From contig CALLQB010000044.1 in assembly GCA_938015295.1 (NCBI GenBank), forward strand, positions 1 to 64,000: a stretch of 64,000 nucleotides of DNA, read 5' to 3'. The stretch comes from an uncultured Acidimicrobiales bacterium. Lineage in GTDB: Bacteria > Actinomycetota > Acidimicrobiia > Acidimicrobiales > SHLQ01. Below, piece after piece: positions 18,947 through 27,998 of the stretch (its first letter is position 1; each line of letters starts with the position of its first letter). The translations under genes were made by a program, and so were the position numbers. Below the pieces are notes generated by a model. The model made no database searches. It saw only the letters and a program-made list of their open reading frames with translations, and was not told the origin of the DNA.

Positions 18947-20365
18947 ATGGGCACCAATCAGTTCGTACGTAGTGATGAAGTAGCGGCAATTCGCGACCAG
19001 ATCAGCCATCCGATCATCGACGGCGACGGACACCTGATCGAATTCGTGCCATGGCTCCGCGACCTCGTCGTCGACATTGCTGATGAGTCGGTGGCCAAAC
19101 GGTTCGACACACTTGTCAACGGCGCTGCAGCAGTTCGGGGGGTTCCCGAAGACAAGCGACGCCAGCTCGGCATCTCGCGCAGTTCGTATTGGGCGCTGCC
19201 GGCCCGCAACACGCTCGATAGGGCCACGGCGATGCTTCCGGAGCTCTTGTACAGCCGGCTCGACGAGATCGGCATCGATTTTGCGCTGCTGTATCCAACC
19301 TACGGCTTGACGGTGGTAGGCGTACTTGACGACGAACTTCGCGGCGCCATCGCTCGGGCGTGCAACCGCTACATCGCCGAGGCCTACGGCCCGTACCGCG
19401 ACCGCCTCGAACCCGTTGCTTCGATCCCGATGTTCACCCCCGAAGAAGCCATCGCCGAGCTGCACTATGCCGTCGGCGAGCTAGGACTGAAGTCGGTAAT
19501 GATGGCTGGAGTCGTGCCCCGTACATTCGAAGGCGAGAGCAACGATCGCACCAGCAGGTGGATGGACACTCTTGGCCACGACAGCATGTACGACTACGAC
19601 CCCGTATGGCAGACATGCCTCGACCTGGGGGTGTGCCCCACCTTTCACGCCAGCGGTATGGGGTGGGGAAGCCGAACCTCCACCACCAACTACGTGTACA
19701 ACCACATCGGCAACTTTGCGACGGCCGGCGAGGCAACCGCTCGCTCGCTGATATTTGGCGGTGTAACCAAACGATTCCCCGAACTGCGCTTCGCGTTCCT
19801 CGAGGGCGGCGTCGCATGGGGGGTCAATCTGCTCGCCGATCTCATCGGCCACTACGAGAAACGCAATCGGGAATCGCTCGAGCACTACAACCCCGCAAAC
19901 CTCGATCGAGCACAGATCTCACAACTCGTAGCCGACTACGGCACGGTCGGCCACCGTGACCGCTCCGACCAACTCGAGTTAGCACTATCGATGCTCAGCG
20001 ACCCGAACGAACGCACTGATCAGGTCGACGACTTTGCCGAAAGCATGCTGACGTCGGTCGATGACATCCTCGACATCTTCACCCGTCAGTACTTTTTTGG
20101 ATGCGAGGCCGATGACCCGATGAATGCCATGGCCTTCGACAGCAGTCGAAACCCGGGCAACGCCAAGGTTCAAGCAATGTTTGCCAGCGATATTGGCCAC
20201 TGGGACGTACCCGACTTCCGAGGTGTGTTGCCCGAAGCGTGGGAGCTGGTCGACGATGGTCACATCACCGTCGACGACTTTCAGGCGTTCACCTGCGACA
20301 ACATCACTTCGCTACTGACCGCCGGTAACGCCGAGTTTTTCGCCAACACGGTCATCAACCCATAG
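18947..20365 (+). CDS. Amidohydrolase family protein
   Basis: HPIIDGDGHLIEF; FALLYPTYG; FPELRFAFLEGGVAWGVNLLADL amidohydrolase-2 motifs. Confidence 0.85.
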   Translation: MGTNQFVRSDEVAAIRDQISHPIIDGDGHLIEFVPWLRDLVVDIADESVAKRFDTLVNGAAAVRGVPEDKRRQLGISRSSYWALPARNTLDRATAMLPELLYSRLDEIGIDFALLYPTYGLTVVGVLDDELRGAIARACNRYIAEAYGPYRDRLEPVASIPMFTPEEAIAELHYAVGELGLKSVMMAGVVPRTFEGESNDRTSRWMDTLGHDSMYDYDPVWQTCLDLGVCPTFHASGMGWGSRTSTTNYVYNHIGNFATAGEATARSLIFGGVTKRFPELRFAFLEGGVAWGVNLLADLIGHYEKRNRESLEHYNPANLDRAQISQLVADYGTVGHRDRSDQLELALSMLSDPNERTDQVDDFAESMLTSVDDILDIFTRQYFFGCEADDPMNAMAFDSSRNPGNAKVQAMFASDIGHWDVPDFRGVLPEAWELVDDGHITVDDFQAFTCDNITSLLTAGNAEFFANTVINP

Positions 20366-20388
20366 CCAGATCGACACCTTCTGTTGTT

Positions 20389-20416
20389 CCAGGGTGACCA
20401 TCGACGGTCACCCTGG
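20389..20416. terminator. Bidirectional terminator-like hairpin CCAGGGTGACC-ATCGAC-GGTCACCCTGG
   Basis: Perfect 11-bp stem, 6-nt loop, between convergent genes; no strong T-tract. Confidence 0.6.
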
Positions 20417-20443
20417 GTGAAAATTTCGGGTTTGGGTGTTGGG

Positions 20444-21958
20444 TTACTGGGGTTTGAAGTTGAGCTTGAAGCGGGGTGAGTTTGCGTTGGGGGTGAACGT
20501 CACCTTGAGAAAACAGCTTCTGGCGATCTCGCCGCAGTCGAACACGGTGTTGCCGTTGCGAAGGTATTGCGACAGACGCAGGTCGAGCGAGAAGTCGGTG
20601 CTTTGCAGGTTCTGGCTCTGAAGCTCCTGACAAAAACTCAACGCATCGCTATCGACACACTGCCACAGCTGAAAGAACCTCGGCAGTGGCATGTCGATGA
20701 ACTCCACCGTGGCGACGTCGCCGTTGGTGAGCTCTGCTCGGGCAATGTTGATCCGTGGCAGCTTTGGCGGTCCGTCATCGACAAAAGTCAGTGCTTGGCG
20801 CTTGTCGATCTTGCCGTAGCCAGGCGTGGTCGTGGAGACCTCACAGGTTCCGGGCACCGCACAATCAAAGGCCTTGCCCGAACGCCACAACACACGCCGT
20901 GGCACGGTCGCAATTGTCTCGTCGTGCCACGCAAATGATTCTCCATCAACCGGCTGTATCGGACCATGGCCGATCACGATGCAGCCTTTGTTGTGTTTGC
21001 CAGCCACGGACTTGGTAAGACATTGCGTAACTTCGGTGCCGTAGTACGGGGTAGACACCTTGACCACCAACGGCTGCACGTCGAGGAGTCCGTCAAGAGC
21101 TGCGTAGGACACCGTCGGCACAGGAATCGGTTCATCGGTCTTGGCAAACGCAAGCCTCCACCGCTTCTGCACGCCACGAACCGTGATCACACACCTATCT
21201 CTTGCAGCCGCACAATCGATGGGGGTACGCCCATTCCAGTACACGCGCTTCAAGACGATGACGCCTGTTTCACCATGTTTGAGACGTAGTCCATCGTCGC
21301 AGATTCGCTGGCCGCTCCCCTGCCAGTTGGCGCACTGACTGATCTGGTAAACCCGATTTGTTCGTCCCGCCGGTGCCACCACCGTCACCTCGACTTCTTG
21401 CCCATCGCGGAAACCGCTCTTTGGACTGAATTCGAGTTCGAGAAGCGGCCGGTGTGTTCGGAATCGGAGCGGGATGGTTTGCAGAACGGACGGAGATTCT
21501 TCGATTCTTGTGGGTGAGGTTGTTACCACTAGCTGACAGGCGACGGCTTGCTTTCCGCAGTCGATACGGCGGCCATCTTCGCCGAGTTCGCGTGTGACTT
21601 TGCCGCGTGCTGACAGCTCTCCAGCTTTTGCCTGCACCGCTTGAGTCACCGTTCGGCAGGCGTCAGAAAGCTCGGTGGTTGGGCACTGAAACGCTTTCAC
21701 CCATGCGCCATCGTCGGCAAAGTTGGAACCAGTCACGACGATCCGCTGCACCTGAGCGAGCTTCTTGGTCTTCGAAACCGAGATGACCGGAACCGGGTCG
21801 GCGGTGGTCGGCGTCGAGCCGTGGGCCGGCGACGCTGTGGAGAGAACTGCCGTCAACAATGCTATGACCAGCGCAAACGCTAGAGCAGCTGAGGGCCTGG
21901 TTGGCCGAGACGTTGGATGAAACAAGGTGGGGGTTCGAAGAACCTTGTGCTGTCGCAT
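20444..21958 (-). CDS. Secreted multi-repeat protein with neocarzinostatin-like domains (paralogue of 6182..7585)
   Basis: Signal peptide (ALAFALVIALLTAVLSTASPAHG); four repeats with QC..C and (I/F)DC..C cysteine pairs. Confidence 0.6.
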   Translation of the reverse strand: MRQHKVLRTPTLFHPTSRPTRPSAALAFALVIALLTAVLSTASPAHGSTPTTADPVPVISVSKTKKLAQVQRIVVTGSNFADDGAWVKAFQCPTTELSDACRTVTQAVQAKAGELSARGKVTRELGEDGRRIDCGKQAVACQLVVTTSPTRIEESPSVLQTIPLRFRTHRPLLELEFSPKSGFRDGQEVEVTVVAPAGRTNRVYQISQCANWQGSGQRICDDGLRLKHGETGVIVLKRVYWNGRTPIDCAAARDRCVITVRGVQKRWRLAFAKTDEPIPVPTVSYAALDGLLDVQPLVVKVSTPYYGTEVTQCLTKSVAGKHNKGCIVIGHGPIQPVDGESFAWHDETIATVPRRVLWRSGKAFDCAVPGTCEVSTTTPGYGKIDKRQALTFVDDGPPKLPRINIARAELTNGDVATVEFIDMPLPRFFQLWQCVDSDALSFCQELQSQNLQSTDFSLDLRLSQYLRNGNTVFDCGEIARSCFLKVTFTPNANSPRFKLNFKPQ

Positions 21959-22084
21959 GGCATTCGATAGTAGTTCATGAGCCGCCTCGGCGACGATGAG
22001 TAACCGCGTGCGCCGTCTGCGGGTGCTGAAGCAGGCTGACCCACGACGTAGTCTTGTTCTCAGCTGCGTGCAAGAAAGTAGGCC

Positions 22085-22969
22085 ATGAGCGCTGACAACG
22101 AAACGCTATGGGGAGTCTCCTCGATGGCTGGCCAGCTAAAGCGTGTTGCGATGCGGCGCCCTGGAGCCCTGCTTGGGGCAGACGCTCAACGATGGCACTA
22201 TGCCAAGCCGCTCGACCCTGCAGCCTTGGCAGCCCAATACGAGACGTTCGCGCAGAAGGTGGCCGCGAGCGGCGCCGAGATCGTGTGGCTTCCCGCAGCT
22301 GATGACGACCTCGCCGACTCGGTCTTCACCTACGATCCGTCCTTCGTTTTCCCGGGCGGCGCCGTCATCCTTCGTCCCGGCAAGGCTCTCCGAGACGCCG
22401 AAGCGCAACTTCACGCTGCGTTCTATGAGGCAGAGGGCATTCCCGTACTCGGCACAATCGATGCCCCCGGCACCGTCGAAGGCGGCGATTGTTTTTGGCT
22501 CGACGATTCGACGCTGGCTGTCGGTCGAGGATTTCGCACCAACCAAGCAGGCATCGAACAACTTGAGGCCATCGTCGCGCCCACCGGCATTCGCCTTGCC
22601 GTATTCGATCTCCCCTATCACCATGGCCCCGATATCTGTCTGCATTTGATGTCGGTCGTCAGCCCGCTCGACGTTGATCTCGCCCTCGTGCACCCGCCGC
22701 TCATGCCGACTGCCCTCTACCAACGAATGCTCGCCATGGGCTACACGTTGCTCGAAGCGCCGGCAGAAGAGTTCGACGCAAGCCTGGGGCTCAATCTCAA
22801 TGTTCTGGCCACCGGCCCGCGGCAGGTGATAGCGATCGAAGGGTTCGCCGGCACGCTCGACCTGATGCGCGATGCCGGGTGCGACGTCGACACGTTCGCT
22901 GCCGATGAACTCTGCATCCCCTGCGAAGGCGGGCCAACCTGTCTGACGCGCCCGCTGCTGCGCTCGTAG
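22085..22969 (+). CDS. Dimethylarginine dimethylaminohydrolase / arginine deiminase-related protein
   Basis: VTYDPSFVF-like region, GTVEGGDCFWLDD, GRGFRTNQAGIEQL, HHGPDICLHLMSVVSPL, CIPCEGGPTCLTRPL. Confidence 0.85.
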   Translation: MSADNETLWGVSSMAGQLKRVAMRRPGALLGADAQRWHYAKPLDPAALAAQYETFAQKVAASGAEIVWLPAADDDLADSVFTYDPSFVFPGGAVILRPGKALRDAEAQLHAAFYEAEGIPVLGTIDAPGTVEGGDCFWLDDSTLAVGRGFRTNQAGIEQLEAIVAPTGIRLAVFDLPYHHGPDICLHLMSVVSPLDVDLALVHPPLMPTALYQRMLAMGYTLLEAPAEEFDASLGLNLNVLATGPRQVIAIEGFAGTLDLMRDAGCDVDTFAADELCIPCEGGPTCLTRPLLRS

Positions 22970-22993
22970 CTCCAACGAAAGGCTCTAACCGTC

Positions 22994-23533
22994 ATGGCCG
23001 AAGTCGTCGCCGTCCATACCGATAGCGCTCATGGGTTTAGCAAGAATCAAGCCGAGGCCGTCGAGCTGATCGCTGGCCTCGGCGTGCAAGGCGACGCACA
23101 CATGGGAGCGCAAGTCCAACATCGCTCGCGGGTCGCCGCAGACCCGATGCAACCGAATCTCCGACAGGTTCACCTTCTCCACGAGGAGCTCTTCGCCTAT
23201 GCCGCCGACCACGGTTTCTCGGTCGCTGCGGGTGATCTTGGCGAGAACATCACCACGCGGGGCATCGATTTGCTCGGGCTTCCGGTCGGAGCGGTTCTCC
23301 GGCTGGGAGCCGAGGCCCTCGTCGCGATCACCGGTCTGCGAAACCCGTGTGCGCAGATCGATACGTTCAGCGATGGACTTCTGAGCGTGGTTCGATACCG
23401 CACCGATCAAGGGTCAGTAGTCCGACTGGCGGGAGTTATGGCGGTGGTCGTGGCGGGCGGCGTCGTACAGGCTGGCGACGCGATCGAGGCTTCGATGCCG
23501 CCCGGGCCAATACGCCCCCTCGCACCGGTCTAA
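22994..23533 (+). CDS. MOSC domain-containing protein
   Basis: GLGVQGDAHMG, RQVHLLHEELF, GDLGENITTRGIDLLGLPVGAVLRLG, GLRNPCAQIDTF. Confidence 0.9.
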   Translation: MAEVVAVHTDSAHGFSKNQAEAVELIAGLGVQGDAHMGAQVQHRSRVAADPMQPNLRQVHLLHEELFAYAADHGFSVAAGDLGENITTRGIDLLGLPVGAVLRLGAEALVAITGLRNPCAQIDTFSDGLLSVVRYRTDQGSVVRLAGVMAVVVAGGVVQAGDAIEASMPPGPIRPLAPV

Positions 23534-23648
23534 GTGCCGCGAGCCAACGTCGATTGGCCCGATAACGAATCGTGGTGCCCGCATTTCGTCGTCTTGGCGC
23601 GAACCAGATACGTTCGCTGGCGAAACCGCACAAACTTGGAGCTCCGAT

Positions 23649-24773
23649 ATGAAGACCCGTGCCGCAATCTGCTGGGAAGAACACACCGAGTGGTCGGTTG
23701 AAGAGGTTGAGCTCCGCGACCCGGGCCCCGGCGAGGTCTTGGTCAAGCTGGCGTACGCCGGACTCTGCCACTCCGACGAGCACGTTCGCCTCGGCGACCT
23801 GTCGTTACCCGACGAGATGGGCGGCGTTGCCTTCAGCCCCTGCCCAATGGTCGGGGGCCACGAAGGCGCCGGCGTTGTCCAAGCCGTCGGCGAGGGTGTC
23901 ACCAAGGTGGCCGTAGGCGATCATGTCTCGGCGTCGTTCATTCCGTCGTGCGGCGTGTGTCCTCCCTGCTCCAGTGGTCGCCAGAACCTTTGTGATCGCG
24001 GCTCGGAGACAATGTCTGCCGAACCTCGCATCACCGCAGCCGATGGCACGCAAGTTAAGAGCATGGCCGGCCTCGGCACGTTTGCCGAACACATGGTTGT
24101 CGATCAGGATTCGCTGGTGAAAGTAGGCGACTGGTACCCGCTCGACGTTGTTGCTCTCGTAAGCTGCGGCGTCGCAACCGGCTACGGCTCCGCAGTAAAC
24201 GTGGCCGATATCCGTCCGGGAGACACCGTGGTTATCGTCGGCGTCGGGGGCATCGGCATCAATGCTGTTCAGGGCGCCAAGGCGGCAGGAGCGACGCAGA
24301 TCATCGCCGTCGATCCGGTGGAAATGAAGCGAGAGTTCGCCCAAACAGTCGGAGCGACCGAAACAGCGGCGTCCATCGAGGAAGCGACCCCGATGGTTAA
24401 CGATCTGTCGTGGGGCAGGGGCGCAAACGCGGTCATCCTCACCGTTGGCGATGCAACCGGCGATCTTTTTGCACCGGCGATGGGCATGGTTGGCAAAGGC
24501 GGAACCTTGGTCCTCACCAGCCTTTCGCACATTGCCCAGAACGAAATCAGTCTCAACACCTTCGACCTCGCCATGAGTCAGAAAACGCTGAAGGGCAACG
24601 TGTTTGGCGGAGGGAACCCCCGCAACGACATTCCGGCGCTGCTCCGCCAGTACGAAGCGGGCCAAATCCGCCTCGATGAGCTGATCACCAAGCGCTACAC
24701 GCTCGACGAAATCAATGAGGGCTACGCCGACATGCATGCAGGTAAGAACGTGCGCGGCGTCATCGCCTTCTAG
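23649..24773 (+). CDS. NDMA-dependent (mycofactocin-type) zinc alcohol dehydrogenase
   Basis: MKTRAAICWEEHTEWSVEEVELRDPGPGEVLVKLAYAGLCHSDEH; CPPCSSGRQNLCD; FGGGNPRNDIP. Confidence 0.8.
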   Translation: MKTRAAICWEEHTEWSVEEVELRDPGPGEVLVKLAYAGLCHSDEHVRLGDLSLPDEMGGVAFSPCPMVGGHEGAGVVQAVGEGVTKVAVGDHVSASFIPSCGVCPPCSSGRQNLCDRGSETMSAEPRITAADGTQVKSMAGLGTFAEHMVVDQDSLVKVGDWYPLDVVALVSCGVATGYGSAVNVADIRPGDTVVIVGVGGIGINAVQGAKAAGATQIIAVDPVEMKREFAQTVGATETAASIEEATPMVNDLSWGRGANAVILTVGDATGDLFAPAMGMVGKGGTLVLTSLSHIAQNEISLNTFDLAMSQKTLKGNVFGGGNPRNDIPALLRQYEAGQIRLDELITKRYTLDEINEGYADMHAGKNVRGVIAF

Positions 24774-24783
24774 GGCTTGTTTG

Positions 24784-25404
24784 CTACTTCGTCGAGCTGT
24801 CCACGAGCGCCGCTGCTAGTCCTGCCAGCCGAAACAGGCGCTGCGAACGTTCGGCACGGCCGTCGAGTTTGTTACGCATCTCGACGCCGATAACAAGTGA
24901 GAAGATCAGGTCAGCCAGATCTGATGCGGGAACCGCTGCGGCCAGTGGCAACGTTGCGGTGGCTTGTTGAATTTTGTTCTCGACGAACGCCAGCCAGGGC
25001 GCAATCGACGTTTCGATCCCGGCCTTCAGGTCGGGGTTGGCGGTGACACCGCCGACCAACTCTGCGAGCACCTCAAGGTGACCGCTCGACCGGTCTTCTT
25101 CGTACAGCGTCTCGAGCTGACCGACGAGTTTTACCAGGTCACTGGTGTCGTGAACCGTGGCTTTGTACCGGCCAAGACGGGCCTGGCTACTTTCTTCTAG
25201 CGATTTGAGCAAGAGCGGCTCTATGCCGCCGAAGTGGTAGTAGATGGCCGCCTGGTTGCAGCCTGCGCGGTCGCCAATCGACCTCGCCGTCGTACCCCGA
25301 AACCCGTCTTCGCGCAGGCTGGTGAAGGCAGCGTCGACGAGAAGTTGCCGGGTCTCGGCCGGATCAGCACCTCGACCTCGTTTTCGCTCTGTTTTGGCGG
25401 GCAT
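24784..25404 (-). CDS. TetR family transcriptional regulator
   Basis: ETRQLLVDAAFTSLREDGFRGTTARSIGDRAGCNQAAIYYHFGG HTH; start at MPAKTERKRG. Confidence 0.9.
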   Translation of the reverse strand: MPAKTERKRGRGADPAETRQLLVDAAFTSLREDGFRGTTARSIGDRAGCNQAAIYYHFGGIEPLLLKSLEESSQARLGRYKATVHDTSDLVKLVGQLETLYEEDRSSGHLEVLAELVGGVTANPDLKAGIETSIAPWLAFVENKIQQATATLPLAAAVPASDLADLIFSLVIGVEMRNKLDGRAERSQRLFRLAGLAAALVDSSTK

Positions 25405-25423
25405 GGTTCTATCATATCGGCAA

Positions 25424-25507
25424 ATAAACGCTTTATTGAAACAAACGTTTGACAACCCACCCACATACCCTTACCTTGCTTTATAAACGAGTTATTGAAA
25501 CAACTCG
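25424..25507. promoter_or_regulatory. Two operator-like 21-bp direct repeats ATAAACGNNNTATTGAAACAA (25424-25444 and 25483-25503)
   Basis: Lie in the divergent TetR/desaturase intergenic region; the second contains the palindrome CGAGTT-N8-AACTCG (25488-25507). Confidence 0.75.
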
Positions 25508-25560
25508 ACGAATAACACTCACACCCCCCAAAAACAGACGAGAAACAGAGAAGGCCCCCA

Positions 25561-26415
25561 ATGGTTACCCGAATGACCCACCAGCCCGCATGGACCAAAC
25601 GAGCCGAGCGAGCCATCCCAAAGCTCGACGTTCCAGCGCTGCGCACCCTCGATGTCGACGTCCACGACAACCTCCGACCGTTCGTGTTCGTGCTGCTTGG
25701 GCGCCCGCTTCTTGCACTCGTGGCATTTGTAGCCACCGCGATCAATGGGTGGTGGGCAGCAACCCCTCTCGTTGTCTGGTTTCTCTATGGCTCGAACCTC
25801 TCGGCGATTCACCACCTCGTGCATGGCGGCATGGGCCTCACTCCTCGTTGGCGCCACTTCTGGCTTAGCGTTCTGGCGTGCCTTGTTGCCGAAAGTGGTC
25901 ACGCCCTGCTCGCCACCCACACCGTGCACCACCGCGACGGCACCGACCTACCAGACCCCGAGGGCTACATCGAATACCTCACGTGGGCACAAATGCCCGT
26001 TGGGGCTGCCCGCTACCGCTATCGACTCATGTACTGGGGACTGCGAAACAGTAACCGTCCCAAGCGCATTGCCGTCGAGATCGCCATCCACGCCGGCCTC
26101 CATCTCGCGAGTTTGGCCCTACTGTTCAACACCACACCGCTTCTGTGGATCTACCTGAGCCTGGTGCATGTCTCGTCGTTTGTGTTCGCCGTCCTTCAGG
26201 GAAAAGGCCCACAGGCCAATTTTGGTCGCCCGATGTCCAGCCCGCTGATGTTCGTGCACACCAAAGTCCTCGCCTTCGTGTTCTTCAGCCATCATCAGCA
26301 CCTCGAGCATCATGCGTACCCGAAGGTGCCGCTTCCCCGCCTACACCTCCTTCGCCCACACATCGAACAAGCCTTGGCTGACGAAGAGGTTCTGCATCTC
26401 CGGCTGGCGGCCTGA
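25561..26415 (+). CDS. Fatty acid desaturase family membrane protein
   Basis: His boxes HHLVH, HTVHH, HQHLEHHAYP; multiple TM segments. Confidence 0.9.
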   Translation: MVTRMTHQPAWTKRAERAIPKLDVPALRTLDVDVHDNLRPFVFVLLGRPLLALVAFVATAINGWWAATPLVVWFLYGSNLSAIHHLVHGGMGLTPRWRHFWLSVLACLVAESGHALLATHTVHHRDGTDLPDPEGYIEYLTWAQMPVGAARYRYRLMYWGLRNSNRPKRIAVEIAIHAGLHLASLALLFNTTPLLWIYLSLVHVSSFVFAVLQGKGPQANFGRPMSSPLMFVHTKVLAFVFFSHHQHLEHHAYPKVPLPRLHLLRPHIEQALADEEVLHLRLAA

Positions 26416-26434
26416 ACTACGGCAGCGAATAGCC

Positions 26435-26938
26435 CTAGGTCGGCTGGCGGCGAAGCTCAGCACGAAGGTGATGTTGGATTGGTTGACCCACCGCAGCCAT
26501 ATCGACCTCATAGGTCATGAGGTCACCCACCACCGACACTCGCCGACGAACCGCTGAGATTGCCTTGGCCGAGCGGGTCGTTGTCACGGTTACCGACGCG
26601 AGATCGATTACCAAACCAGCACCCTCCGGACCCGCAGCGCCAACAACTACCGACCCCTCATCGACCTCGACGATGCCCGACGGCTGAGCCACCACCAGTT
26701 CGAGCCGTTCGAGCCCGACTGGCCGGAAATAGCCTGCCTCAGCGTGCAGCGGCAGATCGGTTTCGCCGTGCCGGGTTTTCTGCGAGTAGGAAAGGAACGG
26801 CTTACCTACATGGCCGATCGTCACCTCTTCGACATAGGTGAAAGAATCAATCGTCGGATATTCGCCAGCACCCGCACCTCGCCAGGTGCCGAGCAGCGCG
26901 GAAAGATGTGCAATGTCGCGGTGAAGGGGCGGAGTCAT
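26435..26938 (-). CDS. FABP/nitrobindin-like (THAP4-type) heme-binding protein
   Basis: LLGTWRGAGAGEYPTIDSFTYVEEVTIGHVGKPFLSYSQKT..LHAEAGYFR. Confidence 0.85.
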   Translation of the reverse strand: MTPPLHRDIAHLSALLGTWRGAGAGEYPTIDSFTYVEEVTIGHVGKPFLSYSQKTRHGETDLPLHAEAGYFRPVGLERLELVVAQPSGIVEVDEGSVVVGAAGPEGAGLVIDLASVTVTTTRSAKAISAVRRRVSVVGDLMTYEVDMAAVGQPIQHHLRAELRRQPT

Positions 26939-27005
26939 AGCCCGACCGTAGCGGAGGCGAGATTGGCCGGGGGCTTCAGAGACCACGCAGGCCATACTGG
27001 GCGCC

Positions 27006-27854
27006 ATGACTCTCCCAGCACCCGAGCGCCCGACCTCGCCGCTCGACCGCCTGCTACGCCGACTCGACCTCGAGCAAGGAAACACCGGAGGTAGCACTCA
27101 CTATGTTGGCCATGCCGGTTCGCGGTCGGTGTCGGTCGGAACACGGATCTTCGGCGGGCTGGTGGTGGCCCAAACAATCGTGGCCGCCGGCCGAGCACTT
27201 GCACCCCGCCAGATCCACTCGATCCAGCAGATGTTCTTCCGGCCAGGACAGGCGCACATCCCCCTCGACTATCGAGTCGAACCACTCTTTGAGGGCCGAA
27301 CGTTCTCATCAGCTCGCGTCGAGGTGTGGCAGGAAAACGACATGATCAGCCACGCCCAAGTGGGCTTCTCGGCTGCAAGCGACGGCGTGCAACATCGCGA
27401 CCCGATGCCCCACGCGATTAGCCCCGAAGCCGCAGTGAACCGCGACGAGCTCCGAGGGCACCCCGATTGGCGAGACCAGCCACTCGAGTGCCGAGTCGAC
27501 CCTTCACAGCAACACGACACGACACCCGATTACGCGATGTGGTTCCGAGCGCCCGGAGCCCTCCCCCACGACCAGCTCGTCCAGCGAGCCCTGGTCGGCT
27601 ACGTGAGCGATCGCGCCATGCTGGGCGTCGCCTGGAAACCACACGCCCACGATCACGGCTCTTCGCACGGAGCGACGCTGAACCACACGGTCTGGTTTCA
27701 CGACCACCTCGACGTGTCGGCGTGGCACCTTCACGCCATGCACTCCCCCGCCGCCGGCGCTAGCAGAGGCATGATCTTCGGCGGCATCTACCATCGCGAC
27801 GGCCTGCTCGTGGCCAGCACCTCGCAAGAAGGCGTTATCCGCTCGGCGAAGTAA
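27006..27854 (+). CDS. tesB: Acyl-CoA thioesterase II
   Basis: RIFGGLVVAQTIVAAGRAL; HSIQQMFFRPG; LNHTVWFHDHLDVSAWHLHAMHSPAAGASRGMIFGGIYHRDGLLVAS. Confidence 0.9.
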   Translation: MTLPAPERPTSPLDRLLRRLDLEQGNTGGSTHYVGHAGSRSVSVGTRIFGGLVVAQTIVAAGRALAPRQIHSIQQMFFRPGQAHIPLDYRVEPLFEGRTFSSARVEVWQENDMISHAQVGFSAASDGVQHRDPMPHAISPEAAVNRDELRGHPDWRDQPLECRVDPSQQHDTTPDYAMWFRAPGALPHDQLVQRALVGYVSDRAMLGVAWKPHAHDHGSSHGATLNHTVWFHDHLDVSAWHLHAMHSPAAGASRGMIFGGIYHRDGLLVASTSQEGVIRSAK

Positions 27855-27920
27855 CAACCGAACACCGTCCGTCTCCTATTGTTACATTTACGTTACGGTG
27901 GATGGTAGGGTGACGTCCAA

Positions 27921-27956
27921 GAGGCCCTGTTCATCGAACATCATCGAACAGAGGCC
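27921..27956. repeat. Hairpin/repeat upstream of MscS-like gene: GAGGCCCTGTTC...GAACAGAGGCC with internal TCATCGAACA x2
   Basis: Tandem TCATCGAACA at 27931-27950 flanked by complementary arms. Confidence 0.5.
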
Positions 27957-27998
27957 TACGAAACCAAAGCAAACCAGAGCGGGCAGCAATGGGGAGCA

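Noticed and set aside
22136-22975. 279 aa antisense ORF opposite the DDAH-like gene
   Set aside because: Shadow ORF of a confident CDS with conserved motifs.
23805-24737. 310 aa ORF antisense to the NDMA-dependent alcohol dehydrogenase
   Set aside because: Overlaps a strongly supported gene; composition is typical of an antisense frame in GC-rich DNA and no domain is recognisable.
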